A stretch of DNA of 64,000 bases from positions 13,791,913 through 13,855,912 of the forward strand of contig OZ023212.1 of the NCBI GenBank assembly GCA_963995525.1. The letters run 5' to 3'. Below, in pieces: positions 33,648 to 44,145 of this stretch; position 1 is the stretch's first letter; the number at the start of each line of letters is the position of its first letter. Source of the DNA: Escarpia spicata (lineage: Eukaryota > Annelida > Polychaeta > Sabellida > Siboglinidae). The translations under genes and the position numbers were made by a program. The notes under the pieces are model-generated. The model made no database searches and was not told the DNA's origin. It was given only the letters and a program-made list of their open reading frames with translations.

Positions 33648-34063
33648 CTAGTTGCTGCTGAATATGTCGGTGGTCTGTGCCTTTCGACAACGTTTCTTCT
33701 TACTGGGAATCGCCGCTGTACCCGGCGGTTTTATGACTTTTCGTCGTCGCTTTTTCGGCGGCGGCAACGGCTGTGTATTTAGCAGCCCGTCGAGAAGGTC
33801 GGCGCCGGCCTCCTTCGCGCGTCGTTTTACCGACTGTTTCAAATTCTTGCCGGCGACGACGTCCTGCGCCACGCGCACGCAAGTATTGAGAGCACGCTTT
33901 CCCAGCGCCAAGGCGGCTCTCTTGATAAGCGGCATGGCGCTTCGAAACAGGCTCCCGAAGAGATTGCCCAAGACGTGTCCCCGCTGCCCTCGGCCGCCGA
34001 CGAAGACCGGTAGTAATCCTCGTACACGTCGCGGCCGGCTCTCGCCACCGTCATCGTCGTCAA
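33648..34063 (-). pseudogene. Maverick pX-like basic minor virion protein, one frameshift
   Basis: The start (ARAGRDVYEDYY) is in the frame of 34063-33839. The rest (GNLFGSLFRSAMPLIKRA, AQDVVAGKNLKQSVKRRAKE, PPPKKRRRK) is in the frame of 33971-33648. The frame change is near 33970-33990. A short, highly basic protein with a hydrophobic LFGSLFR segment between penton and hexon fits the pX/core-type protein of adintovirus-like elements. It would bind DNA or the capsid interior. Confidence 0.7.
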
Positions 34064-34164
34064 AATAGTTTAGATTTATAGCGTCTGATGTGAAGCGTCG
34101 ACACGAGTTTCCCCTGTTCGAATGGTATCGGTTGACCGATGTCGTCTCTTATATCTATCTCGAC

Positions 34165-34912
34165 CTAATCGAATTGTCGCCGCAGGAGCGGTACGTATTG
34201 GACGCGGTCGAAGACCTCCGAAATAATGAGCCCGTTCGTGCCGTAGACGGGGATGGCTCGAAGGAGCGGGGCGAAAACGTCACCGACGATGCGCGGTTCC
34301 ACGAGGTCCGTATACACGTACAGGGTGTCGACTCCCCGCTGCATGTCCACCGTACGCGGGCCCTCGTACTCGAAGCCATACGCGGCGGGGCTGGTGCTGA
34401 TGACAACGCCGTCGCCGGTGTCCTCCGCCGCCGTACTCGCGATGACGTTCGTATCGAAGACTAGTACGTTCTTCAGATGGCTCCGTTGGGGCATGTTAAA
34501 CTCGACACCCGGCGATAGACGCAACGTCATCCGGTTAGAGATGGGTCTGCACTCCAGGTGGGCCCTGACTTTATCGGTGCTCAGTTTCGTCAGTGTCGCT
34601 TTGATTTTGTGCATCAACTCGTAAGCGCTGTTGTAAAAGCCGTGCGGAATGTTGCCTTGCCGGTAAACCGGAGTACCGTCTATGGTGGTGTAAACCCCCG
34701 GCTCCCCCGTCTTGCACGACAGGAAGAAGTACGCGTTCTCCGCTCTCACGTTATACCATGTATGCAGGTAGCGTCACCAGGCCGCATTCCAGCTGCCCCG
34801 ACAGGTCGATGCGTTGCGGTAGATTCGTAGTGTAGTGAGTCAACGTGTTTTCGGGGCGTGCCTTCATAGACGCGTTGCTCGGTAGCGTCAGGTAAAAGTC
34901 AGACGATGCCAT
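34165..34912 (-). pseudogene. Maverick penton-like minor capsid protein, one frameshift
   Basis: The gene starts at an ATG at 34912-34910 (ASSDFYLTLPSNASMK, THYTTNLPQRIDLSG). It shifts frame by one base near 34758 and continues as the frame of 34749-34165 (LECRPISNRMTLRLSPG, YVYTDLVEPRIVGD, RAIPVYG). The single-jelly-roll penton of Mavericks has this start and length (~245 residues). A DLVEPRIVGD-type motif is characteristic. The gene lies between the small membrane protein and the pX-like gene, as usual. Confidence 0.8.
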
Positions 34913-34917
34913 CGCGT

Positions 34918-35214
34918 TTTATAGACGGACTCGGAAATAGGTAACCGAGACAGCTACTCAACAGCGCCGTCCACAGGCTGGCCTCTCGTTAGATTGTATA
35001 TACTGACGACGATAACCGTGTACAGGACGACGATCTGACACAGGAAGATGAACTCGGCTTTAGGGTATTCGTTGCCGCAGAAACACCATGGAACGTGTTC
35101 GCGGTCGTCGTGGTCGACGGCATCGATCGCATCGACAGAGACGGGTAAGTCGACGGCGCTCGGCTCTGCTGAAGCTGTATCGACCGAGACGGATAAGTCG
35201 GCGGCGTCGGGCAT
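34918..35214 (-). pseudogene. Small Maverick membrane protein, C-terminal frameshift
   Basis: The 86-codon ORF (35214-34954) has an acidic N-terminal half (two SVSVD repeats), a CFCGNEYPKAEFIF segment and one transmembrane helix (FLCQIVVLYTVIVVSIY) followed by NLTRG. After NLTRG the frame is lost; in the next frame LWTALLSSCLGYLF follows. A protein with this layout recurs upstream of penton in many invertebrate Mavericks. Its function is unknown to me. Confidence 0.65.
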
Positions 35215-35263
35215 CTGTCGTGTCGGTCATCGTCGCACGATTACCGTCCGACGATACGGCCTC

Positions 35264-36478
35264 CTACCCTTTATAGTCCACGAGCGCCGCGGCATCGATC
35301 CTGCTATTGAAGGAGGCCGAATAACCGCTCCATTTCACGAGTACCTCCGCCGCACCCTTACGGCGTCGACGACGCTGTAGAACGGCCTCCACGCGATTCA
35401 GTTTATCCTTCGGGACGACTACTCGTTGCAGCTCCGGTTCGTAGAAGGTGCCGTCTTGTAGCATCCCGGCGTCGTCCTTCAAGCGGTAAACGGGCGGCTC
35501 GGACGGGTGCGTTTCTACGACGATGAAGAGCTCTTCGCTCCAGTTAGCCATGTACCCTTTCTTGAACCGACCCTTCGTCTTGCTGATCCGTACGCGATCT
35601 TCCTCTCGCAGTTTCGGCTTGCGGCGGCGGCCCTCGCTGCCGCCATGCAACCGTTGCCACACACTCTCCTGGTTCGCGGCGTTGACACTCGCCGGCGACC
35701 TACCGATGCTTCGATGGTAGGCGTTGTTGTACGACCGCACGAAGTCCGGTAACGGCTCTAAGTGTCTCAGCTTCTGATGCTTCGTAAAGTACCTCCACAT
35801 ACGTGTCTTTAGCGTCCGATTGAATCGTTCCACGACACTCGCTTTAGTCTCCTCGTGATGCGTCACGAAATGGTGGACGCTGTATTCCGTGAACTTTTTT
35901 CTGAAAGGGTCCGTTGAGAAACTCCGTCCCCTTTTGGGTCTGCAGCGCGTTCGGCGGTTGCTCTTGCTGCTGTAGCAGGCACTCGAAGGCCGTAACGAGC
36001 GCGGGCCGGCTTTACTCTTCAACGGGACGTACCACGCCCGCTTCGAAAAGACGTCGATGACCGTCAATAGGAACGTTATACCGTCGTTGTGCTTTTTCTG
36101 TTTAGCTACGTTGACGAGTTCGGCTTGCCACTGCTGGTTTCTACCGCCAACGATAACGCAAAGTCGTTTGACCAGTTTGTGTAGGATGTAAGTTTCCTGC
36201 GCCGCTAGCCACTGCTTCACGACCGGCTTGCGTACTACCGCCGCTGCCCGGTACAACGCGTCGACGCCGCCGTAACTGCCGCTTGTTTCGGGTCGAAGTA
36301 GACGCGCTTCAGGCGGCGGTCGTCGTCTCGTTGAGTGCGGCGGCGCTTTCGTTGCGTACCAAGAGGCCGCCGGACACCATGACCACGACGACGAAGACCG
36401 ATTTACGACGAATAATATACACATATATAAAACGATAACCACTGCGACGACGACGACTACCGACCTTCGAGGGGGCAT
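35264..36478 (-). pseudogene. Maverick integrase (DDE) with C-terminal chromodomain, internally frameshifted
   Basis: The nominal 404-codon ORF contains an N-terminal segment resembling YGGVDALYRAA...QWLAAQETYILHK, the first catalytic block TFLLTVIDVFSKRAWYVPL and the Glu block KASVVERFNRTLKTRMWRYF. It also has the RVRISKTKGRFKKGYMANWS SH3-like part and a chromodomain-like end (EVLVKWSGY). Between ~36010 and ~35890 the open frame does not match the family; there the second catalytic Asp lies in another frame, so two compensating indels are present. The first ~45 residues are also out of frame with the family. Such integrases insert the element and leave 6-bp duplications. Confidence 0.8.
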
Positions 36479-36535
36479 TGTGAGTGGCTCGGACGGCGGC
36501 TTTTCAACCTATTTAATACTCCTTCGACTCTCGCT

Positions 36536-37210
36536 CTAGAGACTTAACGCGACAACGACCGCGACGTTTACCACCACCCTTCGCTGCTGCTGCTGCTGCT
36601 GCTGTATGTACGCTCGATGCCGGGGGTTACCGACGAGTTCCATAGGCACGTTCAGACGCCTCATACGGTCCCCGAACGCTTCCCACCCAACCGGCGGTAC
36701 CGCCTTCTTCCTCGTTCGCATGAGGTCGTTCACGAGATCGACCATGTTACTCCCCGCGATAGGTTGACCGTCGTACACGAATTCGCCGCGGTCGTTCCAT
36801 CGACACAACGGATCGGTTTTCATTTTCTCAATCAGGAGGTGGACCTTCCCTTTCAGAGTTTTCGGCACGCTTTCCACGATCTCGCGCTCTATACCTCTCA
36901 GCGATGCCGGCGCCGTCGGCTGGACTGCCTCCTCCTTCCCCTCGGTCGTCACCCCTTTCACAACGGACACTCGTACCGGTTGCGACGCTCAAATCGCCTC
37001 TATCGAATTGTAACGACTCAGCAGTTGATTGTACGACGCCACCTTCTCTCGCTCGGATAAATCCGAACGGTCTAGTACGTCCTTCATGTCGCTCTCCAGG
37101 ATACTCATCGCACGCGATCGGGTCGTGCTCGGTGGCTGGTTGATCAGCGGCAGGAGACTCTCCACCAACCGAGGGTCTACCAACGCCATCTTCTTCGCGT
37201 GTTGCATCAC
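36536..37210 (-). pseudogene. Maverick conserved ORF of unknown function, one frameshift
   Basis: An N-terminal part at 37210-36989 (MMQHAKKMALVDPRLVESLL, KVASYNQLLSRY) and a C-terminal part at 36970-36536 (LKGKVHLLIEKMKTDPLCRW, GQPIAGSNMVDLVNDLMR, WEAFGDRMRRLNVP) are in different frames. The join is near 36975-36990. An ORF with both parts recurs next to the ATPase and integrase in invertebrate Mavericks. I do not know its role. The end has a glutamine run from (CAG)n at 36580-36605. Confidence 0.6.
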
Positions 37211-37443
37211 CCGATAACCTGTCTGAGCAGCGGGAGAAGGACGGTGCTCGCTAACGGGGCTAGCAGAGCCGCCAAAAAGCCTGACAATTTCACGTTCCCT
37301 TTCAATATGTTATGCGCGCAGTCGGATAGACTACAGATGAAGTCGGGTTTTTTATTGGCGATTATGGCTTTTCTTAACTCGATATTCTTAGAGGAATTCA
37401 GCATCTGTAGACCTAAAATATGCTTCTTCACTCGCCCTGTCAT
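37207..37443 (-). CDS. Small conserved Maverick ORF (78 codons)
   Basis: The intact short ORF begins MTGRVKKHILGLQMLNSS and has a Cys/His pair (CSLSDCAHNILKGN). It ends in a hydrophobic segment (LSGFLAALLAPLASTVLLP). It overlaps the next ORF by 4 bp, as compact viral genomes do. Short proteins of this type accompany the ATPase in Mavericks; function unknown. Confidence 0.6.
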   Translation of the reverse strand: MTGRVKKHILGLQMLNSSKNIELRKAIIANKKPDFICSLSDCAHNILKGNVKLSGFLAALLAPLASTVLLPLLRQVIG

Positions 37444-37480
37444 CCTGACGAATGACGTCCGCTGTGACGCGTTCCTCTTT

Positions 37481-38163
37481 TTATACTCTCGTGACGTAGA
37501 CGTACTGAATGCGATAGTCGGGGAAAATAGACGTACGCAAGCGCATATTTTCTAATGTTTCCTGTTTCAGATCTACTAGGAGATAACCGTAAGCTGCTGA
37601 CGTGGCATCTTTGAAAGCTTCCATCGTGTATTTGATTTTACCCGGATACATCTGTTTCGCCAGGTGACCTACTTGTCCAGCGTCCCGGGGGCTCTTGAAT
37701 AGCTCCATGTATTGCGCATTCAAGTTGATTGTGCGGTTTTCTTTCCCTTTTTGAAAGATATTCTGCAGAAGCTGTACGACGGACGTGTTGCAGTGATGAC
37801 TTTTTTAGTGAACAAGGTCGTGACCCGGCTCTCAGTTTCCTCCATAAGGTCATCGAGTACTAGAAGCGTCCTCGTTTTGGCGTATAAAATCTTCGGATCC
37901 GGTAAACCGTCTACGAATTCTATATCGGCTGACATAGAGGCGTAGGCGGATTGCCACTGGTCATAACACCACAGGATTTTCTCCGGGGGCGGTTCGATCT
38001 TAGAAGAAGCGAACTATAGTAGACGAGTGATGAAAGTAGTCTTACCGCACCCCGTAGGGCCAGCCACTATACACGTAAAAGGATGCTTCAACGACGTGCA
38101 CATATTGACGACTGGCGCGCTGGAAACGAGCGATGACTTTTTATTCATTTCTTCTACATTCAT
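37481..38163 (-). pseudogene. Maverick genome-packaging ATPase, nonsense and frameshift mutations
   Basis: The start ATG is at 38163-38161. A Walker A motif (FTCIVAGPTGCGKTTF) is at ~38075-38030, followed by an in-frame TAG at ~38018-38016. After it the same frame continues (EPPPEKILWCYDQWQ) to Walker B (TLLVLDDLMEE, near 37860). A frame change near 37800 leads into the C-terminal part at 37723-37481 (NAQYMELFKSPRDAGQVGHL, YGYLLVDLKQET). This is the FtsK/HerA-type (A32-like) ATPase that pumps DNA into capsids. At least one stop and one frameshift inactivate it. Confidence 0.8.
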
Positions 38164-38400
38164 CGCGCACCTCCATCAATAATTTTCCGACTATATTTTG
38201 ACCTTCTTTGCCCCCGTGGGCGCTACCCCAGAAGGCTTCTTTTGACGGTACCCACTCCACCAATTCGGCTTCCCCGGTAGCCAATAGGGCGTTTTTCAAC
38301 TTTTTTGTCCCTTCGAACTTGCTCATCAACAGGCTGACCCTAAAGGCATCCCATTCGGCTCCCGTTCTCTTTTTCTTGATTCCGTAACTTCGGCGTTTGC
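38141..38400 (-). pseudogene. NADAR-like (YbiA/N-glycosidase family) C-terminal fragment
   Basis: The minus frame reads GAEWDAFRVSLLMSKFEG, KNALLATGEAELVEWVPSKE, FWGSAHGG and GQNIVGKLLMEVRDE. These match the C-terminal half of NADAR-domain proteins (W-D-x-x-R, K-F, L-L-x-T-G-x-x-x-L-V-E, W-G, N-x-L-G-x-x-L-M-E-V-R). NADAR enzymes cleave N-glycosidic bonds; some bacterial members remove ADP-ribose from DNA. A stop occurs upstream near 38412 and no N-terminal half is visible. It overlaps the start of the ATPase gene by 23 bp. Assignment is from motif memory. Confidence 0.55.
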
Positions 38401-38479
38401 TATACTAGACACTACTGACTACACCTCATGTATAACCACTATAAAACCTCCTTACAAATAAATAACTGATTACTCATTC

Positions 38480-38840
38480 TTGCACTAGAGACGCTACCGT
38501 CTACGTTATCATAGCATAACCACTAGAGGCGCTACCGTCTACGTTATCATAGTTTAGCCACTAGAGGCGCTACCGTCTACGTTATCATAGCAAGTATAGC
38601 CACTAGAGGTCAGCGCTAATGTACTTACAACGAGCCCGCAGCATCTATAAAAAGGGTCATCAATCAAACTTTTGTATAAGTAAGCTGTCAAAAAACAATT
38701 TAGATAAGAGGTTTTTTATAAGTAGATTTGTTATGACAGGTCATTAATCATTTCTTTTTTATAAGTAGGAATCCATATGGAATGACTGATCCAAAAACCC
38801 TTTGATGTCCTTTGATCTTTATTCCGTGCACGGGGCTCTG
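38480..38840 (+). repeat. Maverick-flanking repeat block: ~38-bp tandem units and TATAAGTAGG motifs
   Basis: Three to four units with CACTAGAGGCGCTACC and ACGTTATCATAG occupy 38482-38608. They are followed by TTTTTATAAGTAG-type motifs (38671, 38711, 38751), GACAGGTCATTAATCA and AAAACCCTTTGATG. The same order of motifs is found at 23205-23500. The block is probably the terminal or regulatory region of the Maverick. No inverted partner was found at the left end. Confidence 0.65.
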
Positions 38841-38906
38841 CTGCTCTTAATAACTACTACCTTTGTATATCTGACCTTCCTCTCTAACCGGGACATCCTT
38901 CTACGG

Positions 38907-39217
38907 GTAAGTTCTTATATAGCGCAGTATCCAGCCCTATAAGGACTACTTAAAGCGCTTTACACTTTACTACCTGACAGACCTGTTCAATCGAACACCA
39001 TCTCGATTTCTCTGGGAAGCTTTCAACCACGCTGAAATTAAATTATTCGTACATATATATCAGCCACTATAGCAAGGTACTCAATTATACAGCTGTGTAA
39101 ACTGGAGAAAAGTAGATTGAACGAACTAGAAAAACGTTCGACATGGCAACACAGGATTCGAACCCGGGTTCTCTTGACTGAGAGTCCGGTGCTCTATCAC
39201 TGCGCCACTATGTTCCC
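38907..39217 (-). mobile_element. tRNA-derived SINE, full length
   Basis: The minus strand starts with a tRNA-like head: GGGAACATAGTGGCGCAGTG (A box region), GGGTTCGAATCC (B box). The body follows and the tail is GTAAAGCGC...GGATACTGCGCTATATAAG. The head's anticodon stem is poorly paired, so it is not a tRNA gene. A truncated second copy is at 44697-44880. Confidence 0.8.
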
Positions 39218-40419
39218 CTTGAAGCACACTGTTGGTCTTCCCGTAGGCGACCATGTTAACGTTTTGTCTGATTATAAGAAAACGTGACCTATAAAATATC
39301 TTAAAATTCTCACCTGCTGTTATCATCATCTCACTGACATGCTAATAGATTTAAAAAAAATTGCGTACTTCTAGCTCTCGTAAAATGCCTGTATGTGTGA
39401 CACCCGTCAATATTTACAAATGCCGGCAAGAATTACTCCGCAAACAGGTCACACAGGCAAATTGCTGCCAAATATCCTTCCGCTTATTCAAATCATCTAG
39501 AAATCCACCATTTTACAATCAACACCTTCTAGAATAATGGAAATATGCCTACTCAAATGCACTTAAGTCACAGCATGTGAATTTTGTAAAAAAAACATTT
39601 CTAAAATATATACTGCATTTTTCTTCGGAAACAACAAGAAGTCTATCTAGACCATGACCCCTGAAAGCCCTTAGTCGCGCTAGTATGTGTCAGTCACTTG
39701 GGCGGCCGCTTTAGATGGGTTCACCTGTAAGCGCACCTGGTGTTGTGCTTCGGTGTGAACAATTTAGTGTTATTTATGAGCCGATCAGGCACTATGGCCG
39801 AACCCTGCGTGACGTCGCGACGTGGAATAATAATCTCAAGCCGCTGTCACTCGGCAGTTTCCGTAAGACGGCAAATTTAGAAGTTATTTTTATCTTGTGC
39901 GCTCATATGCGATTTATCAACATATTTTCAATAGCATTATCTGAAAGTGCTTACATCATTTGTTATTATGGAACACAGCACATTTTATCCCAGGATATGG
40001 CCTTTAAGCGAATGAAATAGGTTACACTACGCGTGGTGTTGTATAGGCCTATGCACAGTTCGAAATACGTGCAAATCTGATAAGTTTAAAACTTATTGCA
40101 TATAATAATAATTATTGAGGTTGATAACTTATAACTTGTAAAATGAATCGTGAATGCGAACCAGTGTAAATATCATTGAAGATCAGGAATCGGATCGGAT
40201 AAAGCAACCATTACCAACGGCATTAATGTGCTACACTTTACAATGGAACGGCCTCGATGTTCTACTATATAACTCATCATGGTTCGCGTTCACTGCCGGA
40301 TTTGGGGCAGGGCAGACTAGACAGATAGCAAGTGGACAAAGACATGTGGGTTATCGAATGCCTAACATTTTAGACTCTGTAATATAGGCCTGTATATCCG
40401 TCAAGTTTATTGTTAAAAC
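39218..40419. other. Intron 1: no gene recognised
   Basis: ORFs at 39715-40020 and 40154-40387 have no recognisable domain. No repeat structure was seen. Confidence 0.35.
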
Positions 40420-40672
40420 AATTGACACAGCTAGCTTTATCGCTTTCCAGTTATCGTCCCCTGTGAGAAAGACTAACTTATGACATCTGACCTACACTGT
40501 TCCTAAACTAATGCTGTTTTGTGCTCTCAGTTTATGTTGCCTACTTTAAATTTAAAGACGTGCACATATCTAATTCATCACATTCAATATTTTTCGAGCT
40601 TCTATTTGGTTTTCTCTTGGTCTCTAATAATTATTGCTGAACCACATTCTGCACGGCGGCTCTCATAATTAA
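40420..40672 (-). mobile_element. CR1-like LINE 3' fragment split by the Harbinger-like element
   Basis: Diverged relative of 840-1060 (CCTACACTGTTCC, CATTCAATATTT landmarks). It continues at 43884-43935 with GGTCTCTCAGTTCTGGAATC after the 3.2-kb insertion. Confidence 0.5.
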
Positions 40673-41129
40673 GGCCCATATGCCAGAAAGCGGACTAACT
40701 TAGTCCCAGGATTAGTTAATCCTGAGATTTGTTAAACATGAGATTAAGCTTATCCTTGGACTAAGTTAGTCCGTCTGCCAGAACATTTTTGCCCTGGGAT
40801 TTACTAATCCTAGGATTAAACCCATGTTATTGTTGTTATAAGGGGCCCTCTTGTGGAATTCCCAGGGCATTTCCATCATTTTGGTGGGAAACTACAAGGT
40901 TCTCATATTTCACTATTGGCTAGATGTACTTTAGCATATCGTTTTGATCTTGAACAATGACTAGTGACTACATGTGTATAAACAAATCAACATATTGTTT
41001 TGAAGATAAGAGTTGAATTTTTTTTATTATGGTGACATATGCATGTTTATCTGTCCGCCTGTCCAGGTGGCTGGTAGGCTGGCTGCCTGTCTATTTATGT
41101 ATGTCTGTTAGAACTTGAATTTAAAATGA

Positions 41130-42060
41130 ATACGTTATTGTGAGTTAATTGGGATTTTATCAATTAAATAAAATTAACATGTTCAGGTAAAGTTAATTCA
41201 TGAAATTCAATTAAACTTTGTGGAAGTGTTAATTATTTTTTAATAAATCTTTAAATTAATTACAGTACGCAAATCAAACATGAGGCAATTAACTTGAGAA
41301 ATTAATTACTTAAATTACAATTAACTAAAATATTTACCAAATAACATCACACATTTATTAGGTCAATGAAATTAATATATATATAATTTCTCAATTACAT
41401 TAACTGTATTTCAGTTAACAACAATAATAACATTGTGCTGTTAAAATTCCGAAATTACTTATTTTTGTAAAAAAAAGTGGAGGAAACATCTATATAACAT
41501 GAACACAAAATACTAATTAATAACGTTTTTAAATGAATGCTTAGTTAACAATTAATTGTGAATTTCTCAATTAAATACATTAATATGTTTAGTAAAATTA
41601 ATGAATTAATTAAATTTGACTTTCTGCAAATATTAATTAATAAAATTAACAGAAAATAGTTAATTTCACTATGCAATGCAGATAGTAGGCAAATTAACTC
41701 AGACGTTTACCAATCAACACCACACAACAGGCCGATTAATTAATCAACTTGTTCAATTACATTAATTTTAATTGAATTAAAAATAATTATTACGTTATGT
41801 GTAAAATTGCAGATTACATATATATATGACTATTTTTGTGTAAGAAACAGGAGGGAATACTTTTATAGTGACGGTTACACGTACATTGAACATGAAATAT
41901 TCATTAGCAGCCGATTTGTAATGAGCACTTAATTGAGAGTTAATTGGGAACTTGTCAATTAAATTTAAAAAAAATTGTAGTAAAGTTAATTAAACTACTT
42001 TCTGGAAATATTAATTGATTAATTAACTTAAGTGTATTAATTAGCAAATAAACAATTAGC
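41130..42060. repeat. ~400-bp diverged tandem repeat rich in TTAATTAA
   Basis: Units start near 41136, 41545 and 41935 with GTTAATTGGGA...TCAATTAAAT. Parallel landmarks (GGAGGAAACATC near 41480 and GGAGGGAATAC near 41851) support a ~390-410-bp period. Confidence 0.6.
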
Positions 42061-43339
42061 AACATAACAGTTTAAATAAACCCACACTGATTCAGTGAAA
42101 ATGTATTATAAAATTGTTAAAATACTTTATAGCTATATTATAATAATTCTATTGATTTCCTGAGTAAACATGGTTTACAAACTTCGGTGGTTTGATGTAT
42201 ATAGAAAATAATATAATAGCATTGAAACCTGTAGCAATGTGTACAAAACAGTGGTTTTAGTTTAGCAACTTTTGTCGACATCTTTTTATACACTACTCCC
42301 AGTATAGTTCATTTAACACAAATATGTTTCAACAGATTTTGAAGAATATTCTGTAGAACATAATCCAAACATGATGAGCATAAGAAAGCATAAACTACTT
42401 TCTACTTTGCATATCTTCTTCACTACTGTGTCCGTTAACATATTATCCTATTAATAGCACTGCTATGCATTTTGATACACAACGCTATCAGATGCACACA
42501 TCCATTTAGAACTCGAAGTGAGGTACAACTTCATAGTAGATGTTGCACAGAACAGAATGGGACAGAACAAAGTCAGACATCATCTTATGTCAGGTGACCC
42601 ATTGCCCAATTAATGGCACTGTTAAGTAGAGCTCTTCAATTTTTTTTTCTCCATCAGCTCAGCTATTTCCAATGTTCCTGCAAATAAACACAGTTGAATT
42701 TAGGAAACTGAACCTAAATAAGAGTTAACTAACTCAACACTGTACAGATTAATTCAGTTTAGATATTTGATTACGGGACTTATCACCAAGTGTACAGCTG
42801 GCTAAATTGAAAAGAAATACAAGAACACCTTGTTATGCTGATTCAGTCAAACTAAAATTCCAATCCATTACTTTGGCCAACTTTTTATTTGTTTCTAAAT
42901 AATTACCTGTATGCATTGGTCATATTCAGTGCACTCCAGATAACTCGAACGCACATAATTGAATTTGCGCTAAGTTAAGTCAATCTTTTCCTCGAACTTT
43001 GCAGTCCGCATCAGTGATATTTGTGCAATATTGACATTCGGTTATGTACTTAGGTTGCATATATTTATTATTTATTAATTATTTTTTAAATTAGTATATT
43101 ATATGTATTCATTTAATTTAATTTAAGCACATTATTTATTTTAGGTAATTAAAAGGCTAATTCATGTATAATATATACACTTGTAAATATATATATTTAT
43201 TTTTATTCAGGTTTATCTGACATTTTATGTAATTTTTATATGCTACTTTTAAATCAGATTCGTTTACCTTTCTATTTAATATTTCTATTTAATATGTTTT
43301 AGGTCATTTAATGTATTTTATTTATATTCTACGATTGTC

Positions 43340-43412
43340 AGCGCCTTTGAGCAGATTTGTTATCCGGACACACGGCGCTCTATAAATGCTTTATAATAAT
43401 AATAATAATACA
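43340..43412 (+). repeat. LINE/SINE-type 3' tail with AGCGCC stem-loop and (ATA)n
   Basis: CAGCGCC...GGCGCTCTATAAATG is followed by TAATAATAATAATA, the same tail design as LINE F, LINE G and the SINE. Confidence 0.5.
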
Positions 43413-44027
43413 TTGAATGATGACATGCCAGACAAGCCAGCCAGGTTTACTAACAATCGTAGTAGAGGCTCGACAGACTCAGACTCAGTGACAGTCCCAG
43501 CGGCAGCTGACAGCGACTGCAGCCGTCCGTGTCGGCCGACGTTATAATTCTACTTAATCGAAACGTTGCTCGGCTGACGGCATTGGGAAGCAGGATAATT
43601 AAACAATGCATACGCTTCCTATACTTGTCTACAAATTGCTTATTTACAATGCCATTGCTTGAATCAACTCACCTCGAAATCAAACATGTCAACTGTGTGT
43701 GTGACATCAACGGTCTTTGTGTGGTTCACTGCGCGTGCATGAAGTTTGCAAGACATAAGTAGCAGAGAAAGTACTTATGGGAAATTAATACGTTTTGATA
43801 CGGTACATCTCGAATGTATATTAGCTAACAAAGTATACCTTTAAACCCAGGATTAAAAGTTAGCTTCTGGCATACGGGCCTAAGGTCTCTCAGTTCTGGA
43901 ATCAGCTTGGTCGCTCTTCTGTTGCGAAATATTACGTCAACAGCCCAAAGCAGTCTAAGGTGGGTGGATGTCTAAGGCCAGTCAACTCTGTGCCACAGTT
44001 CCCACACAAACATACACTATAACGTAC

Positions 44028-44145
44028 CTTCTGGTTGGATTTTCTGTCGTCCTGTCGCCCACCACTTAATGGTTAGCGGAACGAAGACAAACACCAACAG
44101 AATAGCGACGACTGTCTTCACTCGGACGCGACGGCGACAGGACAT
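44028..44145 (-). CDS. GalNAc-transferase-like gene, exon 1 (signal-anchor)
   Basis: The ATG is at 44145-44143. Thirty-nine codons read MSCRRRVRVK, then a hydrophobic helix TVVAILLVFVFVPLTI (residues 11-26), then KWWATGRQKIQPE, ending with donor GT at 44027-44026 (GAAG|GTACGT). A basic cytosolic tail plus single helix is the signal-anchor of a type II Golgi enzyme. The frame joins exon 2 in phase 1. A TTGTGGTTGCAG acceptor-like site 17 bp upstream of the ATG (44163-44162) suggests a further 5' UTR exon to the right. Confidence 0.75.

Larger units (their letters stand above)
31923..38420 (-). mobile_element. Maverick/Polinton (adintovirus-like) element, decayed and lacking DNA polymerase B
   Basis: A minus-strand cluster, read from right to left: NADAR-like fragment, packaging ATPase, a 78-codon ORF, a broken ORF, integrase with chromodomain, small membrane protein, penton-like, pX-like, hexon-like, adenain-type protease. 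This set defines Maverick/Polinton elements related to adintoviruses. The region is markedly GC- and CpG-richer than its surroundings. No protein-primed DNA polymerase B is present and no terminal inverted repeats were found, so at least one side is deleted (6.5 kb of coding instead of the usual 15-20 kb). It lies in intron 1 of the GalNAc-transferase gene, in the same orientation. Most genes carry frameshifts. Confidence 0.85.
40673..43880. mobile_element. PIF/Harbinger-like non-autonomous element, 3.2 kb
   Basis: The TIRs are GGCCCATATGCCAGAA (40673-40688) and, inverted, GGCCCGTATGCCAGAA (43865-43880). They are flanked by 3-bp TAA duplications (40670-40672, 43881-43883). GGCCC-type ends with a TWA target duplication are typical of PIF/Harbinger. 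No transposase or MYB-like ORF was recognised. The interior contains an AT-rich tandem array (41130-42060) and a plus-strand LINE/SINE-type tail at 43340-43412. Confidence 0.75.

Noticed and set aside
32635..36970. Many plus-strand ORFs of 60-150 codons over the Maverick
   Set aside because: They are shadows of the GC-rich minus-strand genes and have no own motifs.
39135..39217. Possible tRNA-Glu(CTC)-like gene on the minus strand
   Set aside because: The anticodon stem does not pair well and a SINE body with a shared 3' tail follows directly, so it is a SINE head.
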